Below, in pieces: positions 34,674 through 45,834 of a stretch of DNA of 64,000 bases. Every line of letters begins with the position of its first letter. The stretch's first letter is position 1. Below the pieces are notes generated by a model. The model saw only the letters and a program-made list of their open reading frames with translations, was not told where the DNA came from and made no database searches. Where the stretch lies: the NCBI GenBank assembly GCA_019916065.1, contig CM034233.1, positions 26,981,936-27,045,935 on the forward strand. The letters are read 5' to 3'. Both the position numbers and the translations under genes were made by a program. This DNA comes from Vitellaria paradoxa (Eukaryota; Streptophyta; Magnoliopsida; Ericales; Sapotaceae).

Positions 34674-36963
34674 CACCACCCAACTTGAGTGTTGCTAGTC
34701 CTAACAATGCCTTTATTAAAATGAAATGCAACTATGATCCTATTTCTCTTTTCGTTGGAAACACGGCTACACTTAGCTACGTGTAGCAAACCCTTTAAAC
34801 CCCTAGGTTCCCCCTAGTGGATGAGTAAGGCCTTGTGAGGGTTTGCAGTGAATCTACCCATAAAATTCTATGGTATGGTCTCAAAGTGTTAAAAAGTGAT
34901 TAAGATAAAAAATGAATCAAGTTCAAGCCCAACAAGTCACAAAACCCAAATATCCTGTGTAATTCCCAAATGCTAAGCATTAATGCATGGACTATCAAAG
35001 TAGAAAGAGCATGTGGGCAAAATTATTTCATTCATTCAACAAGGTTGCAAGAGCATAAATAGAGCTAGGTTTTGACTTCAAATGCTCACAAGGTACCACT
35101 CATAAAAAAGGAATTCACTCATCAAGGGTTCACACATACCTATTAGCATATATGCTATCCTAGTTGCACATAACCCCACAAATAAGTGAGTGAACTGAAA
35201 TGAAATTCAAAGTAGACAGCTCATAACCATGTTCCAATGCAAGTGTAAGAGATCACACCACACAACCTACATAAGACCACTACATGTAAAATACAAGAAT
35301 TGCTTGCTTAGAATCCACTAGGTCTTTGTTTTGGTTGTAACTTGGCCAAGGGTAATGGTTAACAATGGAGGATATGGAAATCAAAGCACATGTCTTGAGA
35401 TAAAGATGCTCGAGTGCGCACAAGTCCCCAACTATCCATTTCCTTTCCAAACCCCAGTAAGGATCCCAACAAGAAGCTTATTCATAAACTTACGAACTAC
35501 TCATGGGACATTCTCAATAATTATAATACTATGCACAAGTCATGAACTTCCCAAGCAAAAAGAAATGAAAATCCTTTTTTTTTTTCTCTTTTTTTTTTTC
35601 TCTATTGTTTTCTTTTTCTCTTTTTTTCTTTTTTTTTAAATAATGAAAATACATCAGCTAGATTCTTCACCCAATATTTCCTCTCAATATGCTCTTAAAA
35701 ATTTCCATTCCACCCCCATTCACATCATTGACATTAAGGCACTTTCACAACCCAAGACATGTGAGGGTAAGGCTAAAAGTGTGTGAATAAGGCTAAGGGA
35801 TAATATATGAGGTGAGAACTAAGAAAATATATATATATATATATATATCACACACTTTATTTAAGAGGCTTCAAGTTGGTTCCTAGGATAATTCATAACC
35901 AAGAAAGGATAAGAGGCCAACAATAGCAAAGATGGCCTAGCATCATATTCAAAGTTTGCAACAACTCATAATATGCCAAGTGAAACTAATGCAAGTGTGT
36001 GTGATGCAATTGGTGTATTGGAAACCAAAGTGAAGAATAAAAGAGCTGTGATTATGTGCAATCCCTCAAGAAAAGAATAATAGGCTCAAAAGCTCACCAT
36101 TAAGGGGTTAAGTCTCCACCTAGTCCAAGAATGCTCAATTAACCAATCTTAAAGAAAATCAACTCCTAAGCACATAAACTCTTCTATTGATAGTCAAAGA
36201 TGCACAGATCATTATACAATCAACTTGAACTAAGTTTCCTATTAAAGCTTGAACAAAACTCATTCATCACTCTCTCACTTAATTCCACAATCAACCAAAC
36301 CAAAGAGGGTTGATATGTAGGTACAAATGTGCTAAATTCATGTATTCAAGGTTAAAGATGCTCAAAAATTTTAACTTTAAAATTTTACAATTTTGGCACA
36401 AAAGGTCATCATGCGAACGCTACCCCCCAACTTAAAATTCCACATTGTCCTCAATGTGAGAACCATGATGCATATGTGGGTCTGTAGTGTGCAATAGTGA
36501 GCATGATGATGGGCCTGAAACAATAACCACAAAAAAAAAAAAAAACAAATTAGACCAAACATGCAGCCATTATTCAAACCACTTAAGGTATCACCCAATA
36601 CATCCCCCCAACTTAGATTCTACAGCACTCACAACAACAACAAATATATATATGAAGTACCAATTGAAGTGTAAAACTAAATAAAAGGGAGAGGAATGAT
36701 ATTACCTCAGAGCTTCCTTATTTGAAGAAAATAAAAGAACTCAAGCAATTTATCCCTTTGAATCAAACTGTACTAAAAGAAAAATAAAACTTCTACGAGA
36801 TAAAATGTTAGAATAAACAAATGAAAGTAAACTAAAAGAAATTTAAAATTTAATCTAGGCAGAAAGAAAATAAAAATAAATAAATAAATAAATAAAATCT
36901 AATCTACTACTATACAAGGGTTAATGCAAAAATATACTATCCAACTCCTAATCTCTCCAAGCC
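34674..36963 (-). other. Non-coding 3' half of the Athila/Tat-like element
   Basis: No pol coding is visible in any frame. Three purine tracts of related form (minus strand TTAAGTTGGGGGGT near 36422, TAAGTTGGGGGGATG near 36602 and CAAGTTGGGTGGTG next to the 3' LTR at 34675) look like polypurine tracts, the last being in the position to prime plus-strand synthesis. A T-rich run at 35575-35638 and an (AT)n at 35827-35848 are also present. Confidence 0.65.
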
Positions 36964-37680
36964 TCACCAAATGGCTTTAGGAATAAATATTTTCCTCGAG
37001 TTTAGGAGGTGCCAAGAATAAGTATGCTTCCAGTGTGGAGAATGTTGGAGAATGTATGACCTTATAGTGATCTTTAAACCACAAATATGGCCCAAGATTA
37101 TTTGCATATGTGAACATGGAATATGGTTGAGTGTTTCTAGTATTCCCTCGACACCTAAAAAATCAATGCAAACTACTTCTTGGTTTGATATCGTGGAATT
37201 CAAATTCTCCTCAATAAAGTGAATAGCTTTCTCTAAAGGATCCTTGAAAAATTCACGATCCACGTAATCCTGGACTATAGATTCTACTAAATCTACTTGT
37301 ATATCAGGCACCTCTTTTGGTTGTTTGGTAACATGAAAGATATTCGTTTCAAACTCAATGTTACCAAAAGTCATTTTCATGGATCCATTCCTGCAATTAA
37401 TTAAAGTATTCGATGTTGCTAAGAATGGTCGTCCTAGAATCACTGGTGTCTGATCAGGTGTAGATAAACTAGTAAGTGGTTGAGTATCTAGGATTATGAA
37501 ATCCACTGGAAAATAAAAATTTTCCACTTGTACCAAAACATCTTCAATTATACCACGTGGGACTTTAATTGATCTATCTGCAAGTTGCAAAGTCACACGA
37601 GTAGACTTTAACTCACCTAAGCCCAATTGCTCGTACACTGAGTAAGGGAGCAAATTCACACTCGCTCCTAAGTCAAGCAT
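36964..37680 (-). pseudogene. Athila/Tat-like aspartic protease
   Basis: A 238-codon frame starting with the active site LDLGASVNLLPYSVYEQLGL, then LQLADRSIKVPRGIIEDVLV, VDFIILDTQP and the conserved ILGRPFLATSNTLINCRNG. These are the diagnostic blocks of the Ty3/gypsy retropepsin domain of Athila/Tat type. The frame continues through a variable region and ends where RT should begin. The start Met is within the domain, so the true reading comes from gag by continuation upstream. The protease would mature gag. Confidence 0.85.
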
Positions 37681-37702
37681 GCTCGACTAATATAATACTT
37701 CC

Positions 37703-39715
37703 CTATATAACAAGATATCGTAGGACATCCAGGGTCTTTATATTTAGGGGAGTACGACATTGTACTATGGCACTTGCTTGCTCAGTGAGGAATGCTTTTT
37801 CTTTTACATTTAAGCCACTTTTCACAGTACATAATTCCTTGAGAAATTTAGCATAAGAAGGGAATTGCTTAATTGTATCAAGGAGAGGTATATTAATTTT
37901 TACTTGTTTGAACACCTCTAGCCATTCAGCTGCTTGGGCTTCTTTCCTAGCTTTCAAAAATCTTTGAGGGAAGGGTGCTTTGGGAACATATTCCTTAGGT
38001 ATTATCATGGGTTCTTCTTCCTTTCCCTCTTCCTTTTCCTCCTCATTTTTCGTTTTTTTTGTTCTTCTTTGTGGACTCCTCAACTATGATTGGTTCTTTC
38101 CCCACCTTCTCACTATTCCACCACACATTTAGGTTTCAACTCTTCACTCATTTCATCCTTCCTAGGAGGAATAGTTTTATCTACAATTTTCTCGCTCCTA
38201 AGTGTGGTGATGTTTTGGATTTGTTCTACATTCCCTTGAGTACTAGAAGATCCTTCAATCTGTTTAGCTTGGACTACTGGATTTGGACGAGGTTGAGTCG
38301 GAAATTGACCCTTGATTGTGTGACTAATGTTTGCGTCAAAAGAGTCAATTGGCTCTTGATTTATCCATATTTCTATCATTTTGAATCCAACGTTTATTTT
38401 GACTATTCATGAATTGTTGAAGTGTCTCTTCTGTGGATCTTTTATTTGGAGGAATATAGGAAGCATGGGATGGTGGTACAAAAGAAGGTTGGAATGATTG
38501 GCTTTGGTTATCATTTTTCCACCCAAAATCAGGTGGGTTTTTCCATCCCTGAGGGTAAGCATCGAGATGTTGATTTCCCCTTGATACTTAACATACCCAC
38601 CTTATGGGTATGAAATGTTACCCTGCCCTCTATTTTGGAATGGTCGGTTCTGTGTGTTGTAACATACGCATTACCATAAGCTACTTCCTTAAGTAAAGGA
38701 AGCTCTGGACATGAATTAGGATCATCCTACTTGGTCACATGCCCAACACACCACTTTGCTTCCACCAACTTCTCTTTATTCTTAAGTTCAAGGGAATCTA
38801 ACTTATGTTGTAATGCAGATATCCTAGCACTTAAATCATCCCTCTCACTTAACATCAACTGACCACTAGATACGGGATTCCTATGCTCTAAAGACGAAGG
38901 TGGTCCTATTTCCCAATCATTAGAGTCCTCGGCCACCATATCAAAGAATTCCATGGCATCTTCCGCAATCTTATCAAACAGAGTACCATTGCACATGGTA
39001 GAAACTAATTGCTTAAGACTGGGAGTTAGGGATTCATGAAAGATGCTCACTAACCTCCATGATTCATAACCATGGTGAGGACAAGCCATCAAGAGGTCCT
39101 TAAACTTTCCCAGGCTCGACAGAAATTCTTATTAGGTTTGCAAGAGAAAGTGGTAATCTGTCGCCTGTAGTACTGAGTTTTATGAGTTGGGAAATATTTC
39201 TTAAGAAACTCAGTCTGCATTTCACACCACGTTCCAATAAAGTGTAGGCGAAGGGAATTAAGCCAAAACTTGGCCTTGTCCTTTAAGGAAAAGGGGAAAA
39301 GTTGAAGACGCACTACGTCCATTGATATTATGATTATACACGTGTTGCTCACTTCCTCAAACTCCCTGAGATGGTTGGGATTTTCAGAATCTAAACCATG
39401 GAAAGTAGGAAGAAGTTGGATGATTCCTGGCCTAAGGTTGAAGTTCCCCCTATTTAAGGGCAAGACTATGCATGATGGGGTGGTTTGTCTAACAGGATTA
39501 AGATGATCTTTCATAGGAACAAAACCTGGAATTTCACGTGGATCGTTATCCCCATGCTCACTACCTTCCCTATTACCTCTTAACTCAGCCATTGAGTGAA
39601 AGGAAGATGTGATATGAAACAGTGGAAAGTGAGGTTGCTGTAAAAGATTCGGGAAAGTATGAAGATCTCCTAATTCAGATTCAGTTACGACTATTCTACC
39701 CGATCTTAATAGCAT
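37703..39715 (-). pseudogene. Athila/Tat-like gag, frameshifted
   Basis: The start MLLRSGRIVV at 39715 is typical for this lineage. The Retrotrans_gag domain lies at about 39480-38900: FHGLDSENPNHLREFEEV, LFPFSLKDKAKFWLNSL and EFLKKYFPTHKTQYYRRQIT, then after a frameshift near 39090 MACPHHGYESWRLVSIFHES, QLVSTMCNGTLF and DAMEFFDMVAED. A coiled segment and a cysteine/histidine remnant (KWCVGHVTK..SCPE) follow near 38730. A proline- and lysine-rich linker (38379-38113) and a segment FPQRFLKARKEAQAAEWLEV (37703-38083) lead into the protease. Frameshifts separate the four pieces, so gag is not made intact. Confidence 0.85.
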
Positions 39716-39839
39716 GCAAATAACAAGTCTCTAAAAAAAAAAATTAAGTCCAAATTTTAAATTTTAATTTTTTTTTTGAAATTTTTTTTCAGAAAAGAAA
39801 TTAACTTAAAAAAATATGAAAACAACCTAAAAACTAAAT

Positions 39840-39866
39840 TTGGTTCCCCGGTAACGGCACCAAAAA
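39840..39866 (-). promoter_or_regulatory. Primer binding site of the Athila/Tat-like element
   Basis: On the minus strand TTTTTGGTGCCGTTACCGGG lies just inside the 5' LTR. It resembles the tRNA-Asp-type primer site TGGCGCCGTTGCCGGGG of Athila/Tat elements with two changes. Confidence 0.75.
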
Positions 39867-39869
39867 CTT

Positions 39870-41693
39870 GACCGCTATTAGACAATGCGTCTAAATTAAC
39901 CCCCAAGTGCAAGGGTGTGCGTGTAGTTTTAATTCGGTGAGTCCGAGGTTGAATTCACAGGGAGCCTACGTTATTTAGTTTCTAGGTTATAATGGAAATC
40001 TTAAATTTGAATGTGAACTAAGTTTGAAGATTAATTAAAACTAATTCCTAGGGTTTTGAAATTTAAAATTCAAATTAAAACAACTTAACAACCTATTAAC
40101 AAAATTTCAGCAATTTAACTTTAGATTTTTATTTCAAGGAATTAAATATTAGCTAAAAGGATTTTTCCAATTTAAATGCGCTTCAAAATAATCTAATCTA
40201 AAAACTACAATGTAAACACTTCAATTAAATCAACCGAAGGCAATTCGATTAACAAGAAATAAATTTAAGAAGTCCTTGATCCAACTATCAATTCTGGGTA
40301 ACTTACGTCTTCACTATGGGATGTGTTGTAATACTTGCGTTAAAACCTAAATTAGGATTTGTTTGAAAATTATTGAGAAAGTTTTAATCAGAAGTTTTTA
40401 CCAGTGATTACAGAGAATATAGTCAAAAACTTCTGTTTTCGAAGGGTTTTCAAACAATCCTATTCGACTTCGGATTCAAATCCAACTCTTCTAGTTTATC
40501 CAAAATTATTAAGAAAATTTTAATCGAAAACCTTTACCAGTGATTACAGAGAATATAGTCAAAGGTTTTCGTTTTCGAAAGTTTTTGAAACAAACCAATT
40601 CAAATTAGGATTCAAAATCTGAATTTTCAGTTCTTCAAAATTATTAAGAAAATTTTAATCAAAACCCTTACCAGTGATTATAGATATAGTCAAAGGTTTC
40701 TGTTTTCGAAAGTTTTTGAAAGATACTAAACTAGGTTTAAACATTGTAGACCCCTACGCATTAGTTTTCGCAAACCATGCGAAGGGTCTACGCACATCCT
40801 ATAGATCAGAGTAACCTACCCTTCCTTGATTCGTTGAATCAAGAACTAGGGTTTTACGCTAACATAACTTTAAATGAAATAAAATCAATCATCGAACACA
40901 TATTTAAAGAATCTAAAGAATAAAATAAAGAAACAATATTATTAAAATGAAGAACGAAAGTAAACATACTCTGAAATCAACGCTGAAACGGAGTATTAAA
41001 CGACTACGGCTGTAACGAAAACTACGAAGGCTTCGAAGATCCGTAAAATCATTACACGAACATTAAAACTCTCTAAAAACTATCTAAAACTCTAAAAAGA
41101 CTGAAAAAACTAAACTAAGGCTATGTAAAACTAAACTATGACTCCCCTAGGGTCGGCCATGTGGCATGGGTTATAAAGAGGTGCAAGGAAAACCCTAAAA
41201 GACGGAATTAAGCCGCGCACGCATACACCTGTGGTCTGGACCATTTGGCAGGAGGTCCGGACCACAGAAACTTTGCTCTTCAAGTTCTGCTTCTCGTTTG
41301 CTACTTCTGGCAGCTTTCTGTTCTCAACTTCTAATGCGATTTTGACCTTGAAGATGATGGATTCAGGTTTCGGCTAAAACACGAAAGTTGTAGCCCTTTG
41401 AGTCTTCTTTCCAACCCAAAAAAATCAGGTCAATTGGAATTGTAAGTGAAAGGATATGGTCAAAATACTGATAGGGTGTCAAGCTGGAATTTCAGCTGCA
41501 CACCACTTCAACTATCTTGAACTTCAGACCATCTTTTTTCCTCAACAGCCACTTTCATTGCTGCTAATCTCACTTATTTTTTCCTTTTCCCTGCAATTAA
41601 GAAAATAATAATAAAACTTCAAAATAAACTACTTAAATGCATCAAAAGTTATACAAAAGTGGAGTTTGTAATAGCACTTTTCAAGTGCAATCA
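39870..41693 (-). repeat. 5' LTR of the Athila/Tat-like element
   Basis: 1824 bp, the partner of 32833-34673. It carries the same hairpin at 41229-41267. Confidence 0.93.
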
Positions 41694-41948
41694 GTGCCTT
41701 CTATTTAAATGTCTTTTTAAATGACTAGTTCCAGATGTATTTCTACCATCTAATAAATCCCCACAAATAACGCATTTAGCCTTATGCATTCGATCATCAC
41801 GTGGAATTCTAATAAAAAAATCCCATGCTTTAGAAGTGCCACGCTGTTGTTGGGCGTGACGGGAAGATGATACACCAACATCACCAGCTATGGTAGTAGG
41901 TGTTGGTATTTCTGGACCTTGTGGATGTGGTGATGTAAATTGTTCCAT
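41691..41948 (-). pseudogene. hAT transposase N-terminus with BED zinc finger, split by retrotransposon
   Basis: Starts MEQFTSPHPQGPEIPTPTT with a low-complexity leader, then the BED finger: AWDFFIRIP, KCVICGDLL (two Cys) and GTSHLKRHLNRRH (two His). BED fingers bind DNA at the element ends. The finger is complete, but the nested retrotransposon begins at the codon after the last His, and the frame beyond it is shifted. This is the 5' end of the same gene as 31064-32832. Confidence 0.9.
41694..41698 (+). repeat. Target-site duplication GTGCC, right copy
   Basis: Same five bases as 32828-32832. Confidence 0.93.
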
Positions 41949-42349
41949 TTGTTCTTAAGGGGGAAAGGAGATTGAGTCTCTACCCTCCAAATCAAAAAAA
42001 ATGAGTGTCCCATGGATCCATTTAGAAAAAATAATTTAATTAAAAAAATTAAATTATAAAAATTAAAAAATGTATGTATGCAAATTAAAAATAATTAAAA
42101 TACTAACTTGAAATAATTTGAAGCCTTGAATCACTTGATCTTGATTCTTGAAATCTTGACTTCAAATTTGACAAAATGGAATGCACTTGAACACAATTGA
42201 AAAGCACACTTGAGTGTTGGAGAGCACAATTGAAGAGCACACTTGAGTACAATTGGAGAGAAATTTTGTTAATTTTTTGAGAGGTGAGTGAATGTGAGTC
42301 TGGGGTATTTATGATGGAAGAGGGTGGGGAAGTTTTGTAATTTTGTAGA

Positions 42350-42810
42350 ATTTATTTGGAATAAAAAAAAGAAGAAGGGAGATGTTCTGCCAAGTAGAAC
42401 GGTAAAAAAATTAAAGGAAAGGGGGGTGCTGGCCCTGCTAGGCACTGCCTAGTGCCTGGCAAACATAAAAAAAAAAAGAGGAAAAGAGCCGTTCTGCCAA
42501 AGCAGAATGGTAAAAAGGAATGAAGAAAGAGGGCGGGGGGCAGGCTAGGGGCGGGGTGGGTCGGGGCGGGGGGTCGCGGGCCGGGTGGGGCGGTCGGGGC
42601 GGGGGTCGCGGGCCGGGGGTGGGGCGGGGCGGCATGAGTCGGGTCAGGTCGGGGCTCAGGCCGGGTCAAGGGTGACCCAAGCCCTGACCCGAAGGGGGAG
42701 GGGCGGGTCGGGCCAGGGTTGGTACGGAGCTGCGGGCCGAGCCTGGGTCAGGCCATTTTTGGTTCGGATCGGGTCAGGTCTCGGGCCGACCCGACCCATT
42801 TACATCCCTA
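42350..42810. repeat. GC-rich right subterminal region of the hAT element
   Basis: Dense GGGTCGGG / CGGGCCGG motifs between 42540 and 42800, ending CCCATTTACATCCCTA. Just inside are two related GTTCTGCCAAGTAGAACGG / GTTCTGCCAAAGCAGAATGG segments (42384, 42490) and GCTAGGCACTGCCTAGTGCC (42438), each able to fold on itself. The long chance frames here are composition artefacts. Confidence 0.75.
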
Positions 42811-44636
42811 ATATCACACCATGTGTCATTATTTAAACTGAACTTCCAAGCACCAGAAACATAGAGGAAGCAGTCACGTCAAACCCCGGTCTATACTTGA
42901 TCAAAGAATTAATGATAGAAGCTAGTAAACAACTTCTTTATTCACTGATAAGGCTTGTCACCAGTTGAGGCGACGCGGGACAATTTTGAGATCATTGCGA
43001 TTCAATTTCCAGAGCTCGACCTAGATTAAGGGGGATGATTACATGATAATCCTAAGAAAGATACTCATCAAGTAATTAATTAACGAATAGTGATGGGTAT
43101 GTTTCTTAGGATTATCTCACTGGTTTGTTAGGATTTTAAGTGTAAGTTTGATTTGATTTGATAATAAAATTTTGTATTTAAAACATATATTAAAATTTAA
43201 AAATGGAATTAAAAATTAATTTAATAAAATATTAAATTTGATAATGTTAGTAAAAAGAAATAGTACGAATATAATATATGAGAATAAATTTATCCAATTA
43301 TTTAGATGCTTTAAGAAGATAATGAGTTATCATAAATTTTATTGTATCAGATTTCAAATAATATAAAACTCACAAAATATAAATTATAAAATCAAATCAA
43401 ATCTAATATAATTTTTTTTATTCTAAACATAAAATTTAATAAGAATTTTAATTAAATAAAACCAAATTTCAACAAATAAACTATTTCAAACCGTTTAACT
43501 TTTTAAATCTCAGTTTTCGTAAAAATTAAAAAACTAATTTTGTTAATTTATTACCAGACTCACCCATTGCTTTTTTTGACGTCTGAAATTCATTAATGTT
43601 TGCAGCTAAATTCATGGCCAAATTTATGCCGCGTGGATTCTATTTGACGTCATGTTTTTAAGGCTAAAATAATTTTATCCGTCCCAATTGCTACTTGCAA
43701 CAGTGTCGGCAATTCTAGGTCATATTTATGGGTGCATCAGTTTTTTTTTTTTTTTTGCCCGTGAGAAAATATTATTCATTTTAACATGTGTATTTTAATT
43801 TAGTTAGATCTAACAAATTATGTTTTACACTTAAAAATAATCATTTTTTAAATTTAATCTAAGTAAGATAAACACTCAATATATATCATATATCTCTTAT
43901 TTATAATTACAAACTTAAATTCTGTGGTGTCATATGGTAATACTGTTCTTTTTTATTAATATTTATTTGTTTATGTTTTCTTTTCTTTTTTATTGTTTGT
44001 TGTATTTTTTCTCTGAAATGAAAATTAAAACTGTGTTTGGAGATTTAATTTTGTTTACAATTATTAATTATTTATTTTCATAAAATATTTAATTTTTTAG
44101 TTTTTAAAAAACTTATTGATTTTAATAAAATAATTTCATATTAATTTAATTTAATTAATCTAATTAAATTATTTATTAAGAATCATTTAACAAAATAAGT
44201 ATAAAATATTAAATTATAATTTAATTATATTATTACTAAAAACATTGAATAAAGTATAATTATTATGTCATTTAATTAAGTAAATATAAAATATATTAAT
44301 TATAATTTAATTATATTTTATTAAATACATTTGAATAAAATATATTTCATATTAATTAAAACAATTAAATTAAATTAATGTAATAATATATATTTCATAT
44401 TAATTTAATTAATTAATTTAAGTTAATTATTTACTAAAAATAAATTAATAAATATATTACATATTAATTTAGATAATTGATTTAATTTAATTACATTAAT
44501 TTAGCTTATTAAATATTTGAATAAAATAATTCATTTTAAATGATACAAAAAATAGACAAGATGTTAGAATTCACAAAATTTTGTAACAGGAAAAAATAGA
44601 ATAAACACATTTGTTTTGTTTATGTTTTTCTGCTTA
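42811..44636. other. AT-rich intergenic DNA between the two hAT elements
   Basis: Starts with the right target duplication ATATCACA (42811-42818). No gene is visible. From 43130 on it is extremely AT-rich with many TTAATTAA-type runs, and a poly-T run lies at 43740. Confidence 0.65.
44629..44636 (+). repeat. 8-bp target-site duplication of the second hAT, left copy
   Basis: TCTGCTTA, identical to 50224-50231. Confidence 0.93.
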
Positions 44637-44729
44637 TAGGGGCGGAGCCATTCGGAGGCAAGGGGGCACGTGACCCCTGAATTTTCTATATAAAATTACT
44701 AAAATGCCCTCAATTGTTGACTTTATTAC

Positions 44730-45150
44730 AAAACTAACCTTTATCATATTTTACATCAAATTTGCCAAGAACCTGAAGCTTCCAGATCTAGTTCCTTCCA
44801 ACGGTTGAGCGACAGCAATCCAAGCTCTAGCAAATCTCCATCCAGTAGATTGATCTTCTCTCATCTCTCTGTCTCCGTAACTTGGCAAACTAGGTTGCTG
44901 CACTGATCATGTAAGCAGTTTATTTTTTTTTTTCAGTTCACTTTTTAAAAATTTTTAAAACTGACCCTTACCCTAATTTGTATCAAATTTACCAAGAACC
45001 TGAAGCTTTCAGATCTAAGCTCCAGCAAACCTCCATCTGGCAGATTCATCTTCTCTCATCTCTCCGTCTCCGTGACTCCGGCAAATTGGATTGCTGCACT
45101 GACCAAGTAAGTAGTTTTTATTTTCAGTTCACTTTTTTTAAATTTTTGTT
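44730..45150 (+). repeat. Tandem duplication of about 200 bp in the second hAT leader
   Basis: The first unit starts AAACTAACCTTTATC (44732) and the second AAACTGACCCTTACC (44958). Both continue with CAAATTT(G/A)CCAAGAACCTGAAGC, CTCCATC, TTCTCTCATCTCTC and CAGTTCACTTTTT. The second lacks about 30 bases around the TTCCAACGGTTGAGCGACAG part of the first. Each unit contains a possible 5' splice site (ATGTAAGC, AAGTAAGT), so this is likely a duplicated first exon of the transposase mRNA. Confidence 0.85.
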
Positions 45151-45537
45151 TAAATTTTTTTTATGTTAATTCTATTTGATGCAAGTTTTAAAGATTTTGT
45201 TTGATGCAACTGCTAATTTCTGTTAATTTTAGTTTCAAATTTGGTACAAATTAATTGCAAAAATAATTCTAGCTATTCAAAAAAAAAAATCAAAACTAAC
45301 AAAAAGAAAATATTTCCCCAAAAAGCTGGCCTTATTATGTTGGTAGTTTTAGCATAGATTTGGTCGATTTGTTGTTTAATTTCACCAGACAAATTATTTC
45401 TTTTCCTCTATATATATAAATGGATGTACAGATGTGTTTGTTTGTATATAACTCAACACTATGGGTATTTTTTTAAGCAAATGCATTATTTTTGGCATTT
45501 GGGTATGTTTGTGTATGCTCAAAGATAAAAGATCTAT

Positions 45538-45796
45538 TGTGACATTCTAAATTTTTATTATTTTCAATTGCATTATTAATTTAAATTTCTATTTGATATT
45601 TAGTAATTTAATCGTGTTAATTTGGTATTATCTTAAAGTCTAGCTAATCTAATTTAAATTAATTAATGGATTATTCAAGTTGATAATTAATTAATTGAAT
45701 TAAGTTACTAATAAATATTAGTTAAAAAAAAGGGTTCCATGATGGTTGCTACAAAGTTAATGTGGCAATTATATATAGATATATAGATATATATAT

Positions 45797-45834
<38 letters not shown>

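Larger units (their letters stand above)
32833..41693 (-). mobile_element. Athila/Tat-like LTR retrotransposon with gag and protease only
   Basis: Two near-identical LTRs (32833-34673 and 39870-41693) starting TGACCGCTATTAG and ending GTGCAATCA on the plus strand, with perfect 5-bp target duplication GTGCC. Genes are on the minus strand. A primer site reading TTTTTGGTGCCGTTACCGGG (minus strand) follows the 5' LTR; this TGGCGCCGTTGCCGGGG-like type is usual in the Athila/Tat lineages. Gag and an aspartic protease are present; RT, RNase H and integrase are absent, and 2.3 kb of non-coding sequence fills the 3' part. The high LTR similarity shows it is one of the younger insertions. It would depend on a related element for replication. 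Confidence 0.9.
30619..42810 (-). mobile_element. hAT transposon (Ac/Tag1-like, BED-finger transposase), interrupted
   Basis: Terminal inverted repeats TAGGGGTGTAAAT (left) and TAGGGATGTAAAT (right, inverted) differ at one position. Both ends are followed by GC-rich CCCGACCC / GGGTCGGG repeats. An 8-bp target duplication borders the element. The transposase lies on the minus strand. An 8861-bp LTR retrotransposon (32833-41693) is nested in it, so the hAT itself is about 3.3 kb, a normal autonomous size, but its gene is broken. Confidence 0.9.

Noticed and set aside
35560..35640. Phe-rich end of a 102-codon frame
   Set aside because: It runs through a pyrimidine-rich tract in the non-coding part of the Athila/Tat-like element.
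42352..42836. Proline/arginine-rich frames in the GC-rich hAT end
   Set aside because: They translate the GGGTCGGG repeats in both directions; no start context or family resemblance.
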